64,000 nt of DNA, taken from assembly GCA_029378245.1 (NCBI GenBank), contig JARKIF010000014.1, positions 558,001 through 622,000 of the forward strand. Reading direction: 5' to 3'. A program made the translations under genes and the position numbers. A model generated the notes under the pieces. The model was not told the DNA's origin and made no database searches. It worked only from the letters and a program-made list of their open reading frames with translations. This DNA comes from Roridomyces roridus (lineage: Eukaryota; Basidiomycota; Agaricomycetes; Agaricales; Mycenaceae). Positions 41,342 to 51,959 of the stretch are shown one piece after another (positions within the stretch are counted from its first letter, which is position 1; each line of letters starts with the position of its first letter).

Positions 41342-41682
41342 TGTTGAATGGTGGGAACGGGTTGGCAGTTAGGTACCCGGTTCCTTTTCCCTCTCGCGAT
41401 TGTCATGGACATTTACATACACGATAATTATGTATCAGGATCCGTGTGGGACAGATCGACTCGATATAGTTACATTAGCGGTACCAATACCGGATAAACG
41501 GACCTTGGATACTCATAGTAGCTTACTAGTCGGCTCCCGCTCTTTGTATAAGTAGTTTCCCTCTCTGAGGTTATTTCTCAGAGAGAAAGAAGCCGAATAC
41601 ACTGGTTTCTCATATACTCCTCTTAGTCACCCTTTAGTCGACCTCGTTGAGCGGACCATCCTCCGGCCCTCTTATTCCAACA
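41342..41682 (+). repeat. Solo family-B LTR inserted in the copia-A leader
   Basis: 341 bp, TGTTGAATGGTGGGAACGGG to CTTATTCCAACA. Flanks are ACAAA and GCAAA, a target duplication with one substitution. It splits a leader motif that is uninterrupted in copia-C at 54,824-54,902. Confidence 0.88.
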
Positions 41683-41907
41683 GCAAACGGTAGTCAATCC
41701 GTTGCTTCTGGGGTTAGGGCCCGAGTGCTCGACAACTGGTTGCTCAGTAGAGCTAGTTTTAGTCACATCCTTTCACACACGCGTTCCTGAGGGCACCAGC
41801 TGCTCTGCACTGGTTCTAGCATCCATCTATCAGACATAGGCATCCCCTGCTTTGTTCTGAATCCCTGCGATCATTTGATCTGCCACCACATCATCATTAT
41901 CATTTCG

Positions 41908-43371
41908 ATGCCGTATCGCATTCCTGTCAACCCTCCTGCCCTTCCTGCCTCGTGCATTGGTTGTGGTAATCCCAGTCACACCCTGTTCAACTGCTCTCAG
42001 CTTTTGGAGCTGCTTCAGGACAGGGAAGAAACCCCTAGTGAAGAGCTGTTTCATCTGGCATCTAGTGCAAGCATTCTCTACAATTCAGCTTTACAGTCCA
42101 CACAATGGAAACCAGACTCTGGAGCTACTTCACACATGACCCACATACGTGAACACTTGCTCAATGCACGTCCACACAGAGCTGCCATTCTTGTGGCCAA
42201 TGGAGTTGCTGTATACTCCGAGCTGATTGGAGAGATCCGGCTTGAGCCACTTGTACATGGACGCCACAGCCGTTCTATAATCCTCACAAATGTCCTCTAT
42301 GTTCCAATGTTGTCCCATAATCTCATCTCTGAGACCTACCTGTCCAAAGTTCATGGCTATTCTATTCTCATGGAGAGATCTCTGATCTCTTTCAAGAGGG
42401 AAGGAGAGCTGTTATTTGAGGCAGACATTGATGAGAGGAACGAGGCATATGTCCGAGAGATTGAACAGCCGACTTATGCAGCTATGTCTGCAGTTGGCAC
42501 CTTGCCTCTTGATCTGGAACTGCTGCATCGGCGGCTTGGGCATCATGCTGACACCCAGAGGATCTTGAGCAAGGAGTTGGTGACTGGTGCAAAGTTGACT
42601 TCAAACCAGAAACCAGATCCAATCTGTGAGCCCTGCATTGCAGGAAAGCTCAACGCGGCTCCATTTCCCTCTACTGGACATCGTTCCAAGGTGCCTCTTG
42701 ATCTCATACACTCTGATCTGAAGCAATACAAGGTTTTCACCCGTGAGGGCTGGAAGCATCGTATTATCTTCATAGATGATCACACAGGCTTCAAAGCAAC
42801 TATGCACATGAAGCGCAAGAGTGGAGCATTGAAAGCGTTCAAGGTGTTCAAGGCGCAAGCTGAGAATCACTTTAATCGCAAAATCAAGGCGTTCCAGGAT
42901 GATGAAGGTGGAGAGTACATGTCCACTGAATTTGCAGACTTTTTGGCTGCAGAGGGCATTGTGCGTCGTCATTCAACGAGGAATAGACCGCAACAGAAGG
43001 GGATGGCTGAACGGGGCAATCGCACCGTTGATGAACATGTAACTGCTATGTTGCATGAAGCAAATCTTCCGCCTTCTTTCAAGGCACTTGCTGTTGAGTC
43101 CTACATCCATGTGGCCAACATGCATCCTACGTCTCACATTCCGGATGACACCACTCCCTATGAGCTTTGGCACAAGGAGAAGCCGGATGTGACACATCTT
43201 CGGGTCTTTGGCTGCCTTGCCTATGTGCCTGTGCAGAAGGACAAACGCGATGCCTCTGGGATACACTTCCGGAAATGCATCTTTGTTGGTTATCCAACAG
43301 AATTACAAGGGTTGGAAATTCTACAACCCTGTCACTCGGAAGATTGTCATTGCAGAACATGCTGTCTTTGA
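41908..43371 (+). pseudogene. Copia-A copy 1 zinc knuckle, protease and integrase frame
   Basis: The ATG at 41908 gives MPYRIPVNPPALPASC, and the CCHC knuckle CIGCGNPSHTLFNC follows at once; no capsid domain precedes it. The protease active site is DSGATSHM. The integrase zinc finger is LHRRLGHH...CEPC, and its catalytic core is seen in LIHSDLKQYK, FIDDHTGF and DDEGGEYMSTEF. Around 43,303 an extra T (GAATTACAAGG versus GAATACAAGG in copia-C) shifts the frame, so this frame ends at 43,371 in unrelated residues. Confidence 0.9.
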
Positions 43372-45526
43372 CGAGCGCTACTTCCCTGGGAACAACCCAC
43401 AAGCCATGCGGCGTTGCCCTAAAAAACCTCCTTCCTCCTCCATCCAAAACCTACCTTTACTTGCCACCAAGCCCAAGGGTGTGCACAATGCCGGGGGAGA
43501 TGGAAATGATAGTGATGACGATGATGATGATGGTTTCAATGTGCATCGAGCACCCCCTGAGGCTGAAAATCCAGAGCCTCCTTCCCCTCCTCACACTCCT
43601 CCACCAGCACCAGCTCAAGTCGAGCTGCCACCTAGCCGCTCCCAGTCACCAGATCCAGCTCCAAACCCCCCTTCACCAGTTGGAATTGCTGCACGCCGCC
43701 GCTTCCATGGCCAAACTACCCAACATCGGCAGCCTAGTGAATGGTGGAAAACAGCGCCCAGGGAGCCAGCTCCTGCTGTCCCTGATTCTGATGATGAGCC
43801 TGAGCCTGAGCCTGTCCCCCATCTAGACTCAGAAAGCGATGATGAGTTGCTGCTCACTTCAGGCAGCGCTCTGATCGTTGCTCATGAAGGCAATCCAGCA
43901 GATGTGGTGTTGCAAGAAGCCAATTCGGTTTCTGTGGAGTATGCCAGGTCAGCCATCCAGTCAGGCAATCCGCGTTCTTATCATGACGCATTGCGGCGAC
44001 CTGATGCACATCTTTGGGAAGAAGCTGCAGTCTCAGAGATAAACTCTCTCCTTGAGAACTGCACTTGGGATGTTGTAGATGCACCTCCTGGCGTCAAGCC
44101 AATCCGCTCTCAATGGGTCTTTGTCATCAAGCACAAGTCTGATGGCTCAATTGAGCGCTACAAAGCTCGACTTGTTGCAGATGGTCGCGGTCAGCGCCAT
44201 GGCATTGACTACAACGAGATCTTTTCCCCCACCTTCAAGCATGCCACCCTGCGCATTGTCCTTGCGTTGGCTGCTCAGCATGATCTTCAGCTTCGTTCCT
44301 TTGACTTCTCATCTGCTTACCTCAATGGAGACCTGGAGGAGGATGTCTTTATGACTCAGCCCGAGGGGTTTCCACAAGGAGAGAAGGGCCAGCTTCTCAA
44401 ACTCAACAAGTCCATCTATGGCTTGAAACAAGCTGGCCGCCAGTGGAACAAGAAGCTGAATGCAAAGCTCTTAACTATGGGCTTCCGGTGCACCCAGTCT
44501 GATCGCTCTTGCTATGTCTACTACGATGGCAAAGTGCGGATCATCCTTCCTATCTATGTTGATGATGGCACCATTGCTGCCAAAGACAACAAAGACATAG
44601 ACAGGGTCATTGCTCAACTTGGTCAATCAGTCAAGGTCAAGGATCTTGGTCCCACACAGTGTTTGCTGGGCATCAAGATTGAGCGTGATTTTGAGGCTGG
44701 CACCGTCTCTCTCTCACAGCGCCAATATGCTGTGAACATGCTTGAGCAGTTCAACATGTCGGATTGCAAGCCAGTGAGCACTCCAATGCTTCCTGGACTT
44801 GTCCTGACCAAGGAAATGGGAGCCAAGACTGAAGAGGAGTCCAAGCAGTACAAATCTGTCTATCTCTCTGCAGTTGGATCTCTTCTCTATCTGGCTACCC
44901 AAACGCACATTGACATCTCCACTGCTGTCGGCATCCTCTCCCGCTTCAATAGCAATCCCGGTGAAGCCCACTGGAAAGCTGTGAAGCATCTCTTCCGCTA
45001 CATCAAAGGTACTCTGAACTACAAACTCACCTACACCAAATCACCATCTTGCACTTCCTTTATCACCTACACTGATGCTGATCATGGTGGCTGCAAAGAC
45101 ACTGGGAAAAGCACAGGTGGATATGTTGTCATGATGAATGGTGCACCAGTGTGCTGGAAGAGCAAGCTGCAATCTACAGTCTCGCTCTCCACCACTGAAG
45201 CAGAGTACATTGCAGGAGTGGATGCAGGCAAGGAGACAAAATGGGTGCGCAATTTGCTATGGGAGTTGGGGTACAAGGTGTTTGGCAGTTCTGTGATCTA
45301 CATGGACAACCAGTCTGCCATTCAGGTCTCCAAAAATCCTGAGCACCATGGTCGGATGAAACATCTTGACCTTGCTCACTACTGGCTTCGAGATGAAGTG
45401 GCCAGAGGCACTCTTCGTATTGAATATGTGCCAACCCAGGAGCAGTTAGCTGACTTGCTCACCAAGCCCCTCCCTCGTCCTGCTCTGCAACGTCTACTAG
45501 GACTTATGGGAATCCGGGGGAGCTAG
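43306..45526 (+). pseudogene. Copia-A copy 1 reverse transcriptase and RNase H frame
   Basis: This frame continues the polyprotein after the shift: KGWKFYNPVTRKIVIAEHAV, a proline and acidic linker, then reverse transcriptase (WVFVIKHKSDGSIERYKARL, YLNGDLEEDVFMTQPEGFPQ, catalytic YVDDGTIAAK) and RNase H (TDADHGGCKDTGKSTGGYVV, TEAEYIAGVDAGKE). It ends at 45524-45526. Without the shift the polyprotein would be continuous, so this copy is defective in cis. Confidence 0.92.
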
Positions 45527-45540
45527 GCGAGACTGCCCAG

Positions 45541-45552
45541 GTCCCGGGGGAG
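45541..45552 (+). promoter_or_regulatory. Polypurine tract of copia-A copy 1
   Basis: GTCCCGGGGGAG lies directly before the 3' LTR, where plus-strand DNA synthesis would be primed. Confidence 0.8.
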
Positions 45553-45850
45553 TGTTGGAAGTTGTTGATCAACTGATGATATTGATTGATGGACTGATGG
45601 CATTCTCGTGTTCTGGTCATGTGACCGTGTTTCTGATACTCATCTGACATGGGAGAATTCCCATGATATGCTTCTTTCTTATTGTATTTACCAATTAGGA
45701 CTTCCTTTTGTTCTGACAAGTATATAGTCAGCTGTCATGTAGCCTAGGTCCCCAGTTTCTCACTGTTGATCTCAGGCATGTAGTTTCATAGTCACCAATA
45801 CAGAGTTTCTCACTGTTGACCTCAGTTCATCTGTGCTGCCTGCTTCAACA
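45553..45850 (+). repeat. Copia-A copy 1 3' LTR
   Basis: 298 bp. Variant sites read GATAT, GATACTCATC, GTTTCTC and GACCTCAG. Two of these (GTTTCTC, GACCTCAG) set it apart from both the 5' LTR of copy 1 and the 3' LTR of copy 2. Confidence 0.95.
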
Positions 45851-46109
45851 GTATTTGGGTTCTTTCTCTCTGGAGAATAACTCTTGAGAGGGAAACTACT
45901 TATACAAGGTGCGGGAGCCAACTAGTAAGCTACTATGAGTATCCAAGGTCTGTTTATCCGAGATTGGTACCGCTAATGTAACTATATCAGGCTGATCTGT
46001 CCCACACTGATCTTGGTACATAGATATCGTGTATGTAAACGTCCATAACAATCGTGAGAGGGGGAGGGAACCAGGTACCTAACTGCCAACCCGTTCCCAC
46101 CATTCAACA
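45851..46109 (-). repeat. Family-B LTR, truncated by the copia-A junction
   Basis: On the minus strand it starts TGTTGAATGGTGGGAACGGG at 46,109 and stops after AGAACCCAAATAC where copia-A begins. The missing end (ACTGGTTTC... onward in other B copies) is not on the other side of copy 1, which points to rearrangement. Confidence 0.88.
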
Positions 46110-47284
46110 CATATGATCCGCATTGGTCAGAAGGTGAGGAATGATTGCGATGTGTGAAGATGCACGGCCATTGCCACATGCATGCGGGACACACATAGGA
46201 AGTATTTGCCACAGGAGAGTGTTGTATCTGTTCCAACAATGGCATGGCGACGCCTCAGCTGCTGAATTGTTGTCGTGTAGATGTACTTGGTATGATCGAC
46301 ATTCTCTCCGTAACTGCGGTTGGCCTGGACTGTAGGGATAGATGAGATTTGTTCCGCCAAGCCAAGAGACATCACAGCGCACCTTGAATTGTATCTCTTC
46401 GTGCATGCAATGCTTGTGGACCAACTCGTTTCAGAGAGCATTGAGACTGTTGAGAGTGGGACCTATCCGCATGCCGGCGATGTAGATATCCTGACCAGTT
46501 GCTATCAATTTGCACCAGTCTTCAAGAGCTTGGACTCCATCTCGCTCTGATTCCTGCAGGTCAGCGCAAAACGACAAACAGGAGTGGAGAGTGGAAATTA
46601 CCGAGTCTATATGTCCAAAGTATTCAAAGTGCTTGATCTGCCCATTGGGAGTCTTTCCGGATATCTCACATGCATTGCTACAGGCAGGTAGGCCAAAGGA
46701 GACCATTGGAAGGCCATTGAGAGCTCACCTTTGATTTTATGTCTTCGAAGTCGAGTGCCGACAGATTGGGAGGAGAGTGTATACCCTGGGGAGTTTCAAC
46801 TCAGGATCCAAGACAAAATGAAAACCACTGACCTTGATCTCTTCCGACAGATCCGACAGTTCACTGAAGAACTTAGATGAGAAATAGCCAGCCTTGGCAT
46901 GGAGTGATCTCACCAAGCTTTCTGTGTCAGCATCTTCTTCCTTTGTTCTTCAGGATCATCCTGGTCCTAAAACAGCTCAGATTTTCAGCGGTAGCGGATG
47001 CAGATCCCGCACCACTTTCACTTTCTTTTTAGCAGGGCCATCTTTCCCCGGCCGCTTCTTGCGCTTCTGCTTCGGCGTGGATTTCTCCTCTTGAGCACTC
47101 TGATCCTTCTTCCTTGTACTCCGTCGCAAATATCCATTTTTGCCTGAAACACATCAGATCTAAAGTCACAGATGACAATAACTCACCTGGAGGGACCTGG
47201 CATTCTGTTGATGAGTCAGATACAACAGCTGGGACGCTGGGTTTGGGGCAAGCTGAATCACATGAATCCTCCACCCCCACCTTT
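46110..47284 (-). pseudogene. Remnant of an interrupted gene, possibly the distal part of the KDZ-like transposase
   Basis: Minus-strand exonic pieces include a basic nuclear-localisation-like stretch (KQKRKKRPGKDGPAKKKVK), LSEEIKVSGFHFVLDPELKL-type sequence near 46,800, and HIDSVISTLHSCLSFCADLQ. The fragment is bounded by repeats on both sides, a family-B LTR and a family-C LTR. I cannot assign the domain; linkage to the KDZ-like piece at 47,732-49,071 is suggested only by strand and position. Confidence 0.35.
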
Positions 47285-47731
47285 TGTTGGGGCATTCCCT
47301 TTGTCTTGGTACACATATATAAGCTAGAGTAGACCTGAGTCCCCAGTTTCTCACTGTTGACTCAGGTGTGTATTTCTTCTCATATTGAATAAATGAGTTT
47401 CTCACTGTTGACTGTTGTAACAGGAAGCACAGTGGACTGAGTCAACAGTGAGAAACTCATTTATTCAATATGAGAAGAAATACACACCTGAGTCAACAGT
47501 GAGAAACTGGGGACTCAGGGCTACTCTAGCTGGTATATATGTGTACCAAGACAAAGGGAATGCCTAAATAAGAAACTACAAAGGGAATGCCATAAAGGGA
47601 ACAAGGGCATGATGCCATCAAACACGATCACATGATTAGAACGTGACATAACATGCCATCAGTCCATCAATGATCGATGATACAATCACTGATCTCCAAC
47701 ATTGACTCAGTCCACTGTGCTTCCTGTTTCA
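47285..47731 (+). repeat. Internally deleted family-C LTR, split by another LTR
   Basis: TGTTGG at 47,285 is followed directly by GGCATTCCCTTTGTC, skipping about 150 bp of a normal family-C LTR. The sequence continues to ...CACTGTTGAC at 47,412, is interrupted, and resumes at 47,702 with TTGACTCAGTCCACTGTG before losing similarity near 47,731. Confidence 0.75.
47413..47701 (-). repeat. Solo family-C LTR nested in another family-C LTR, target duplication TTGAC
   Basis: 289 bp; on the minus strand it runs TGTTGGAGATCAGTG to CTGTTACAACA. TTGAC is repeated exactly at 47,408-47,412 and 47,702-47,706. Because host and guest are the same family in opposite orientation, the locus can form a large hairpin. 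Confidence 0.92.
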
Positions 47732-49071
47732 AGTTTCAAGAATGGCTCAAAAATACCTGATGAATGTTGCACAAAGACTTGACAAATGACTGGGCAGCGA
47801 CAGTGCATGATTCGGTAAGCCTCCAACATGCGGACAGTCACAGCAACGGTGGGACGGAGAGGTGCAGAGGGCATCAAGCCGGTCATGATAAGTGAGGCGG
47901 CAATATTTCCACCTTTCGGATCGAACATAACTGTCTCCTCTCAACAATCTGATGCCATGAGCACCACAGAGAGAAAGGAGAAGAGGGGAACACACCACAC
48001 ATATCCAATCCACCACCGTGATGTTGCATGAGGATTCGGGTCCGGGTCGGTCTGCCACACGAACGAACCAACACAAGTACGCCGTGAGCATCTCCGGCAT
48101 CTGGATCTCAAATTCCTGTCTTCATATCTCAGTATGACCGTGCTGTGTCTGAAACTCTGGGTATTTCCTGGTTGCACAGAGTGAGACTGGAATGAGAGAC
48201 AGATTTTTGACACACCGTTTCTTCACCTCAAACTCCTCCTCCAACTGCCACTCCAACTTGGCCTGGAGCTCCCCACCGGTGTGGCTGAGCTCAATCCTCT
48301 CCTTGCCCCATATAATTGCATCCATATTGATGGTTTCAAGGTCCTCCCAGACATCCATCCTGACATGGGTGGGAATGGGATGCCTTGAAGTGATGTGAAA
48401 TTGCTGAATGAACAACAAACAAATCAGGAGAAGTTACCAATTGGATTGTTTATCTGGGAGGCACAACAATGGGAACTGAAATAAAATTCAGAATGCGAGT
48501 GCGGGCAAGAGTGCAGCAGCAGTGGGTGTTGAATGGTGGAACCGGATCAGCAGTTAGATACCTGGTTCTTTTCCCTCTCGCAATGGTTATGGACATTTAC
48601 ATACACGATATTCACAGTGTGGGACAGATCACAGCCTCTCTGCAGCAATTATTGCAAGAACACCATTGGACAGCTGTCTGGGATTGTCCCCCAAGACACT
48701 CGGGCTTGTAACTACGCCAGTGTGATTTTATTCCATGGCTGTCAGTCCCCAAGTTCAACCCTTGCATATCCCATTTTAAATCCAAAGTTCAAATTCCCAG
48801 ATTCCTCTTGGTCCTTGGCACGCCACCGATTCCACCACTGGTTGTATTTTACCTTGCTACGCTTCTTGGCCGTCATGCTGCCAAAGTCAACCTCCTGGTG
48901 CTTGGAGGGTGTCAGGTTGATACAGGGAAGGTCAAAGACAAAGTGGGCAGGGCACTTGGTGGGAGTCTGAATGGTGGGGTCCTGGAGGAGGGGAGGGGGG
49001 AGTTCACCAGGTTCAATTTCAACAGCGGAGTCCTGGGTGGCAAGGGACAGGGACTCGAATCCGCCAGACAA
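47732..49071 (-). pseudogene. KDZ (Kyakuja/Dileera/Zisupton) transposase-like remnant
   Basis: Read on the minus strand, the N-terminal part near 48,750-49,071 contains AKKRSKVKYNQWWNRWRAKD. A middle exon near 48,200-48,400 has WGKERIELSHTGGELQAKLE. Near 47,750-47,900 ASLIMTGLMPSAPLRPTVAV then TVRMLEAYRIMHCRCP resembles the region after the CxC domain of basidiomycete KDZ transposases (small hydrophobic residues, GLxPxAPxxPTxA, then a leucine-rich helix). Frames are broken and a family-B fragment lies inside (48,527-48,631). The KDZ call rests on remembered family pattern and is moderate. Confidence 0.45.
48527..48631 (+). repeat. Family-B LTR fragment
   Basis: Begins TGTTGAATGGTGGAACCGG and ends at GTGTGGGACAGATCA, lacking about 15 internal bases (CTATGTACCAAGATC) and the whole 3' half. 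Confidence 0.75.
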
Positions 49072-49123
49072 GTCTTCATCGAGCTCTCCGCTGGCATCAT
49101 TTATTGTGAGGCAAGTAGCTGGT

Positions 49124-49316
49124 AGATTACGGCAAGCAAGATGGTTGAGGTTCGTTTCTAGGTGGAGAGATGTCAGATGTCAGATATTTCGGATAGATAA
49201 CTGTGATAATAATCAGTCCATCATGGATCAATATCACACTTATCTATCCGGGAGATCTGACATCTGACATCACTCGACATGGAAACGAACCTCAACCATC
49301 TCGCTTACCGTAGTAG
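49124..49316. repeat. Foldback repeat with arms of about 85 bp
   Basis: The left arm (TACGGCAAGCAAGATGGTTG onward) and the reverse complement of the right arm (TACGGTAAGCGAGATGGTTG onward) match for about 85 bp at roughly 85 percent, including GATGTCAGATGTCAGAT and GGATAGATAA. The loop is about 22 bp. It resembles a MITE or a hairpin precursor. Confidence 0.85.
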
Positions 49317-49338
49317 ATAGTCCTTCCAATGTCCCATG

Positions 49339-49625
49339 TGCTGGAAGTTGTTGATCAACTGATGATATTGAATGATGGAATGGTGGCATTCTTGTGTTCT
49401 GGTCATGTGACTGTGTTTCTGATATTCATCTGACATGGGAATTCTTCCATGATATGCCTCTTTCCTATTGTATTTACCAATTAGGACTTCCTTTTGTTCT
49501 GACAAGTATATAGACAGCTGTCATGTAGCCTAGGTCCCCAGTTTCTCACTGTTGACCTCAGGCATGTAGTTTCATAGTCACCAATACAGAGTTTCTCAGT
49601 GTTGACCATGCTGCCTACTTCAACA
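49339..49625 (+). repeat. Solo family-A LTR, diverged
   Basis: 287 bp, TGCTGGAAGTTG to CTACTTCAACA; the first base pair of the inner terminus is mutated (TGCTGG). Flanks CCATG and AGCCA do not match, so it has lost its target duplication or arose by unequal recombination. Confidence 0.85.
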
Positions 49626-50071
49626 AGCCAGACCATTCTTACCTATGACAGCTCCAACAACCAGGACACCCACATTTCCACTTCCCCCACCAACCGTGCC
49701 CCGATTGTCAAGACGTGGCTCGACCATGCACGGAGTGCATCTATTGTAGCAAGATGACTGATGCTGACATTGAACAGCTCAACAGAAGCTGTCTCCCATG
49801 TACTGACCCCAGAGATTGCCTCAATCTAATTTAAGTGGCTTGCTTTCAAAAACCTTTGATAGCTGAATGTCCTAGGGAGATTGCCCAACGTTGAATCCTG
49901 GGAGTCTTGGTTTCACGAGGATTTGCAGCCAATAAAGATATAATGCCCAATGTGGCCATCATACCGTTTTAATCCGCGACAAAGCTTCAAATGAGACTGT
50001 GAGCCATATCCCTCTTTCAAGCTTTTACTGCTTATATTTGGGCTGAACACTATTCTTTAGCAAGATGGTGC
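49626..50071 (+). pseudogene. Cysteine-rich 3' gene fragment plus unassigned DNA
   Basis: A frame from the LTR edge to a TAA near 49,833 contains CPDCQDVARPCTECIYCSKM and RSCLPCTDPRDC. The spacing suggests zinc binding, but no family is recognised and the 5' end is missing. Nothing is seen in the rest. Confidence 0.3.
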
Positions 50072-50361
50072 TGTTGAATGATGGAACGAACCGGTTGGCA
50101 GTTAGGTACCTGGTTTCTTTCCCTCTTGCGATTGTCATGGACATTTACATACATGATATCTATGTACCAAGATAAGTGTGGGACAGATTGGCTTGATATA
50201 GTTACATCAGTGGTACCAATCTCAGATAAACAGACCTTGGTTACTCATAGTAGCTTACTAGTCGGCCCCCACACTTTGTATAAGTAGCTTCCCTCTCTGG
50301 AGTTGTTCTCCAGAGAGAAAGAACCCGAATACATTGGTTTCCCGGCCCCCTTATTCCAACA
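50072..50361 (+). repeat. Family-B LTR, internally shortened
   Basis: 290 bp, TGTTGAATGATGG to CTTATTCCAACA. It lacks about 50 bp present near the 3' end of the 41,342 copy. Flanks GGTGC and GGACG do not form a duplication. Confidence 0.82.
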
Positions 50362-51345
50362 GGACGCTTTGGGGCTCACGACGATGAGGGTGAAAACCCA
50401 ATGCTCCAAGAACTCCGCGCCAATCATGCCAACACCCAGCATACAGTTGTTGTAATAAGGGGGATGGTAGTCTCAGATAGGGTGCTGATAAGGCAGGGGT
50501 CTCAGATGGGAACTGATATAGCGGTCTCAGATGGGAGGCGAAAAGCCCAGATCCATTGCAAGGTAGCTAGCTATATACCTACAAAGACAATAGAGCCAGA
50601 TCTGTTACAAGACAATAAGAAAGATCACTACCAGAACAATAAGAAAGATAGTGATCAGAACAATAAGAAAGAAGATTCACATTACGGCATTGTCTTTTAC
50701 CTTGTACCTCGCTACTCAAATATACCGTGGTCCTATTGACTTTGGTGCAAGTTCTACCCTCAGTGTTTCTTGGCCAGCCTCCAGGTTTCCAGAGATGCAT
50801 ATTGTCATGTGATCGGACACTCCAAACCACAATCTCCAACCACAGTAACAAAGCAAAACCAGGTTGACGGTACCCTATGTGCAGCTGCTGGTGTATGACA
50901 GGCTACCACACAGCTAGCACCATTGCTGGAGCCTAAGGCATATTTGCATGCGGACAAGTGTGTTGCCTCTGGTTAGACAACACTGTGACTGACAATGCAA
51001 TTAAGTCTTTTGGAAACGACAACGGACATACCACAGATTTTAGCATCCATGAATCCTGCCAGCATAACAGCCGGAGGTGGAGCAGAGATGACGTTTACAA
51101 ACTGGAAGCCGTCATCTTCACCCAGATGACCCGGGCAGGCAGGTCAAGGACATCCAGCAGCTTCTTGGGAATCTTGCAGTAAAAGCTGCTAGTCTGAGCT
51201 AGCGAGTTGAGATCAGCTGCACAATCAAAAAGTCAATGTCAAGAAAGGCACATATGGAAAAACTGAGGTGGTTCATGGTGGCCAACCACGTACAAAGATC
51301 CAAGAAGCAAATCTTGAAGGGAGGGGCTGGCACTAGAGGCAAGTC
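50362..51345. other. No recognised gene; short AATAAGAAAGA repeat
   Basis: Around 50,605-50,675 the unit AGAACAATAAGAAAGA recurs three to four times. Otherwise nothing is supported. Confidence 0.45.
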
Positions 51346-51554
51346 AAACTTTACGCACTGCGCAAATGTTGCACAAATTTTGTATTTGCGCAACATTTGC
51401 GCAGGCCTGATCTTCCAATTAGATTGCTATCAAAGTTCCGAAAAATCCGGAGATAGCAATCAGAAGATCCTGGATTTTGATAGTAATCTAATGACCTGCG
51501 CAAGTGTTGCGCAAATGCTGTGCAGACACAAAATTTGCGCAGCACGCAAAGTTT
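51346..51554. repeat. Foldback repeat rich in TTGCGCAA motifs
   Basis: The left arm begins AAACTTTACGCACTGCGCAA and the right arm, reverse-complemented, AAACTTTGCGTGCTGCGCAA. Similarity continues through ATTTGCGCAACA(T/C)TTGCGCAGG to TTAGATT(G/A)CTATCAAA, about 80-90 bp. The palindromic 8-mer TTGCGCAA and near versions occur several times in each arm. No target duplication is apparent. Confidence 0.8.
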
Positions 51555-51709
51555 GGCCTGTCTCTAGTGTGGGTTGCCAGGTCGACCACGCAGAAGCAGA
51601 CTCAGAATACACCAGATTTTTAGGTGAGCGGGGATACTCACCTTGGCGGTGCTGGAAATACCCAAAGTGCGAAAAAGAGCATTGACAGCTGGGGCACTGC
51701 ACATTAATC

Positions 51710-51872
51710 TGTTGACAGGTGGAAGCAGGTTGGCAGCTAGGTCCTTTTCGCAACTGTCACAGATGTTTATATACACAATATCTATGTACCAAGATCAGTG
51801 TGGGACAGATCGGCCTGATATAGCTATATTAGCGGTGTCAGTCTAAGTAGCTTCCCTCTCTGGGGAACCACT
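51710..51872 (+). repeat. Degraded family-B LTR fragment
   Basis: Similarity to family-B LTRs from TGTTGACAGGTGG through TATGTACCAAGATCAGTGTG to AAGTAGCTTCCCTCTCTGG, with internal deletions. Confidence 0.65.
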
Positions 51873-51959
51873 CTGGATAGCTTACCCGATGGTGAGGTAG
51901 CTAGACAGATCTTTGTGGGAGAATCAACAACATCACTTGGATGTCTGTGGGGCAAAATA

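Larger units (their letters stand above)
40863..45850 (+). mobile_element. Copia-A retrotransposon, copy 1 (frameshifted, recombinant flanks)
   Basis: A Ty1/copia-order element: 5' LTR 40,863-41,161, primer site, short leader, PR-INT-RT-RNase H, purine tract, 3' LTR 45,553-45,850. The two LTRs differ at four sites. Flanking pentamers are GCCGT on the left and GTATT on the right, so there is no target duplication. A family-B solo LTR sits in its leader. Copy 2 in opposite orientation starts at 60,706. Confidence 0.92.
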
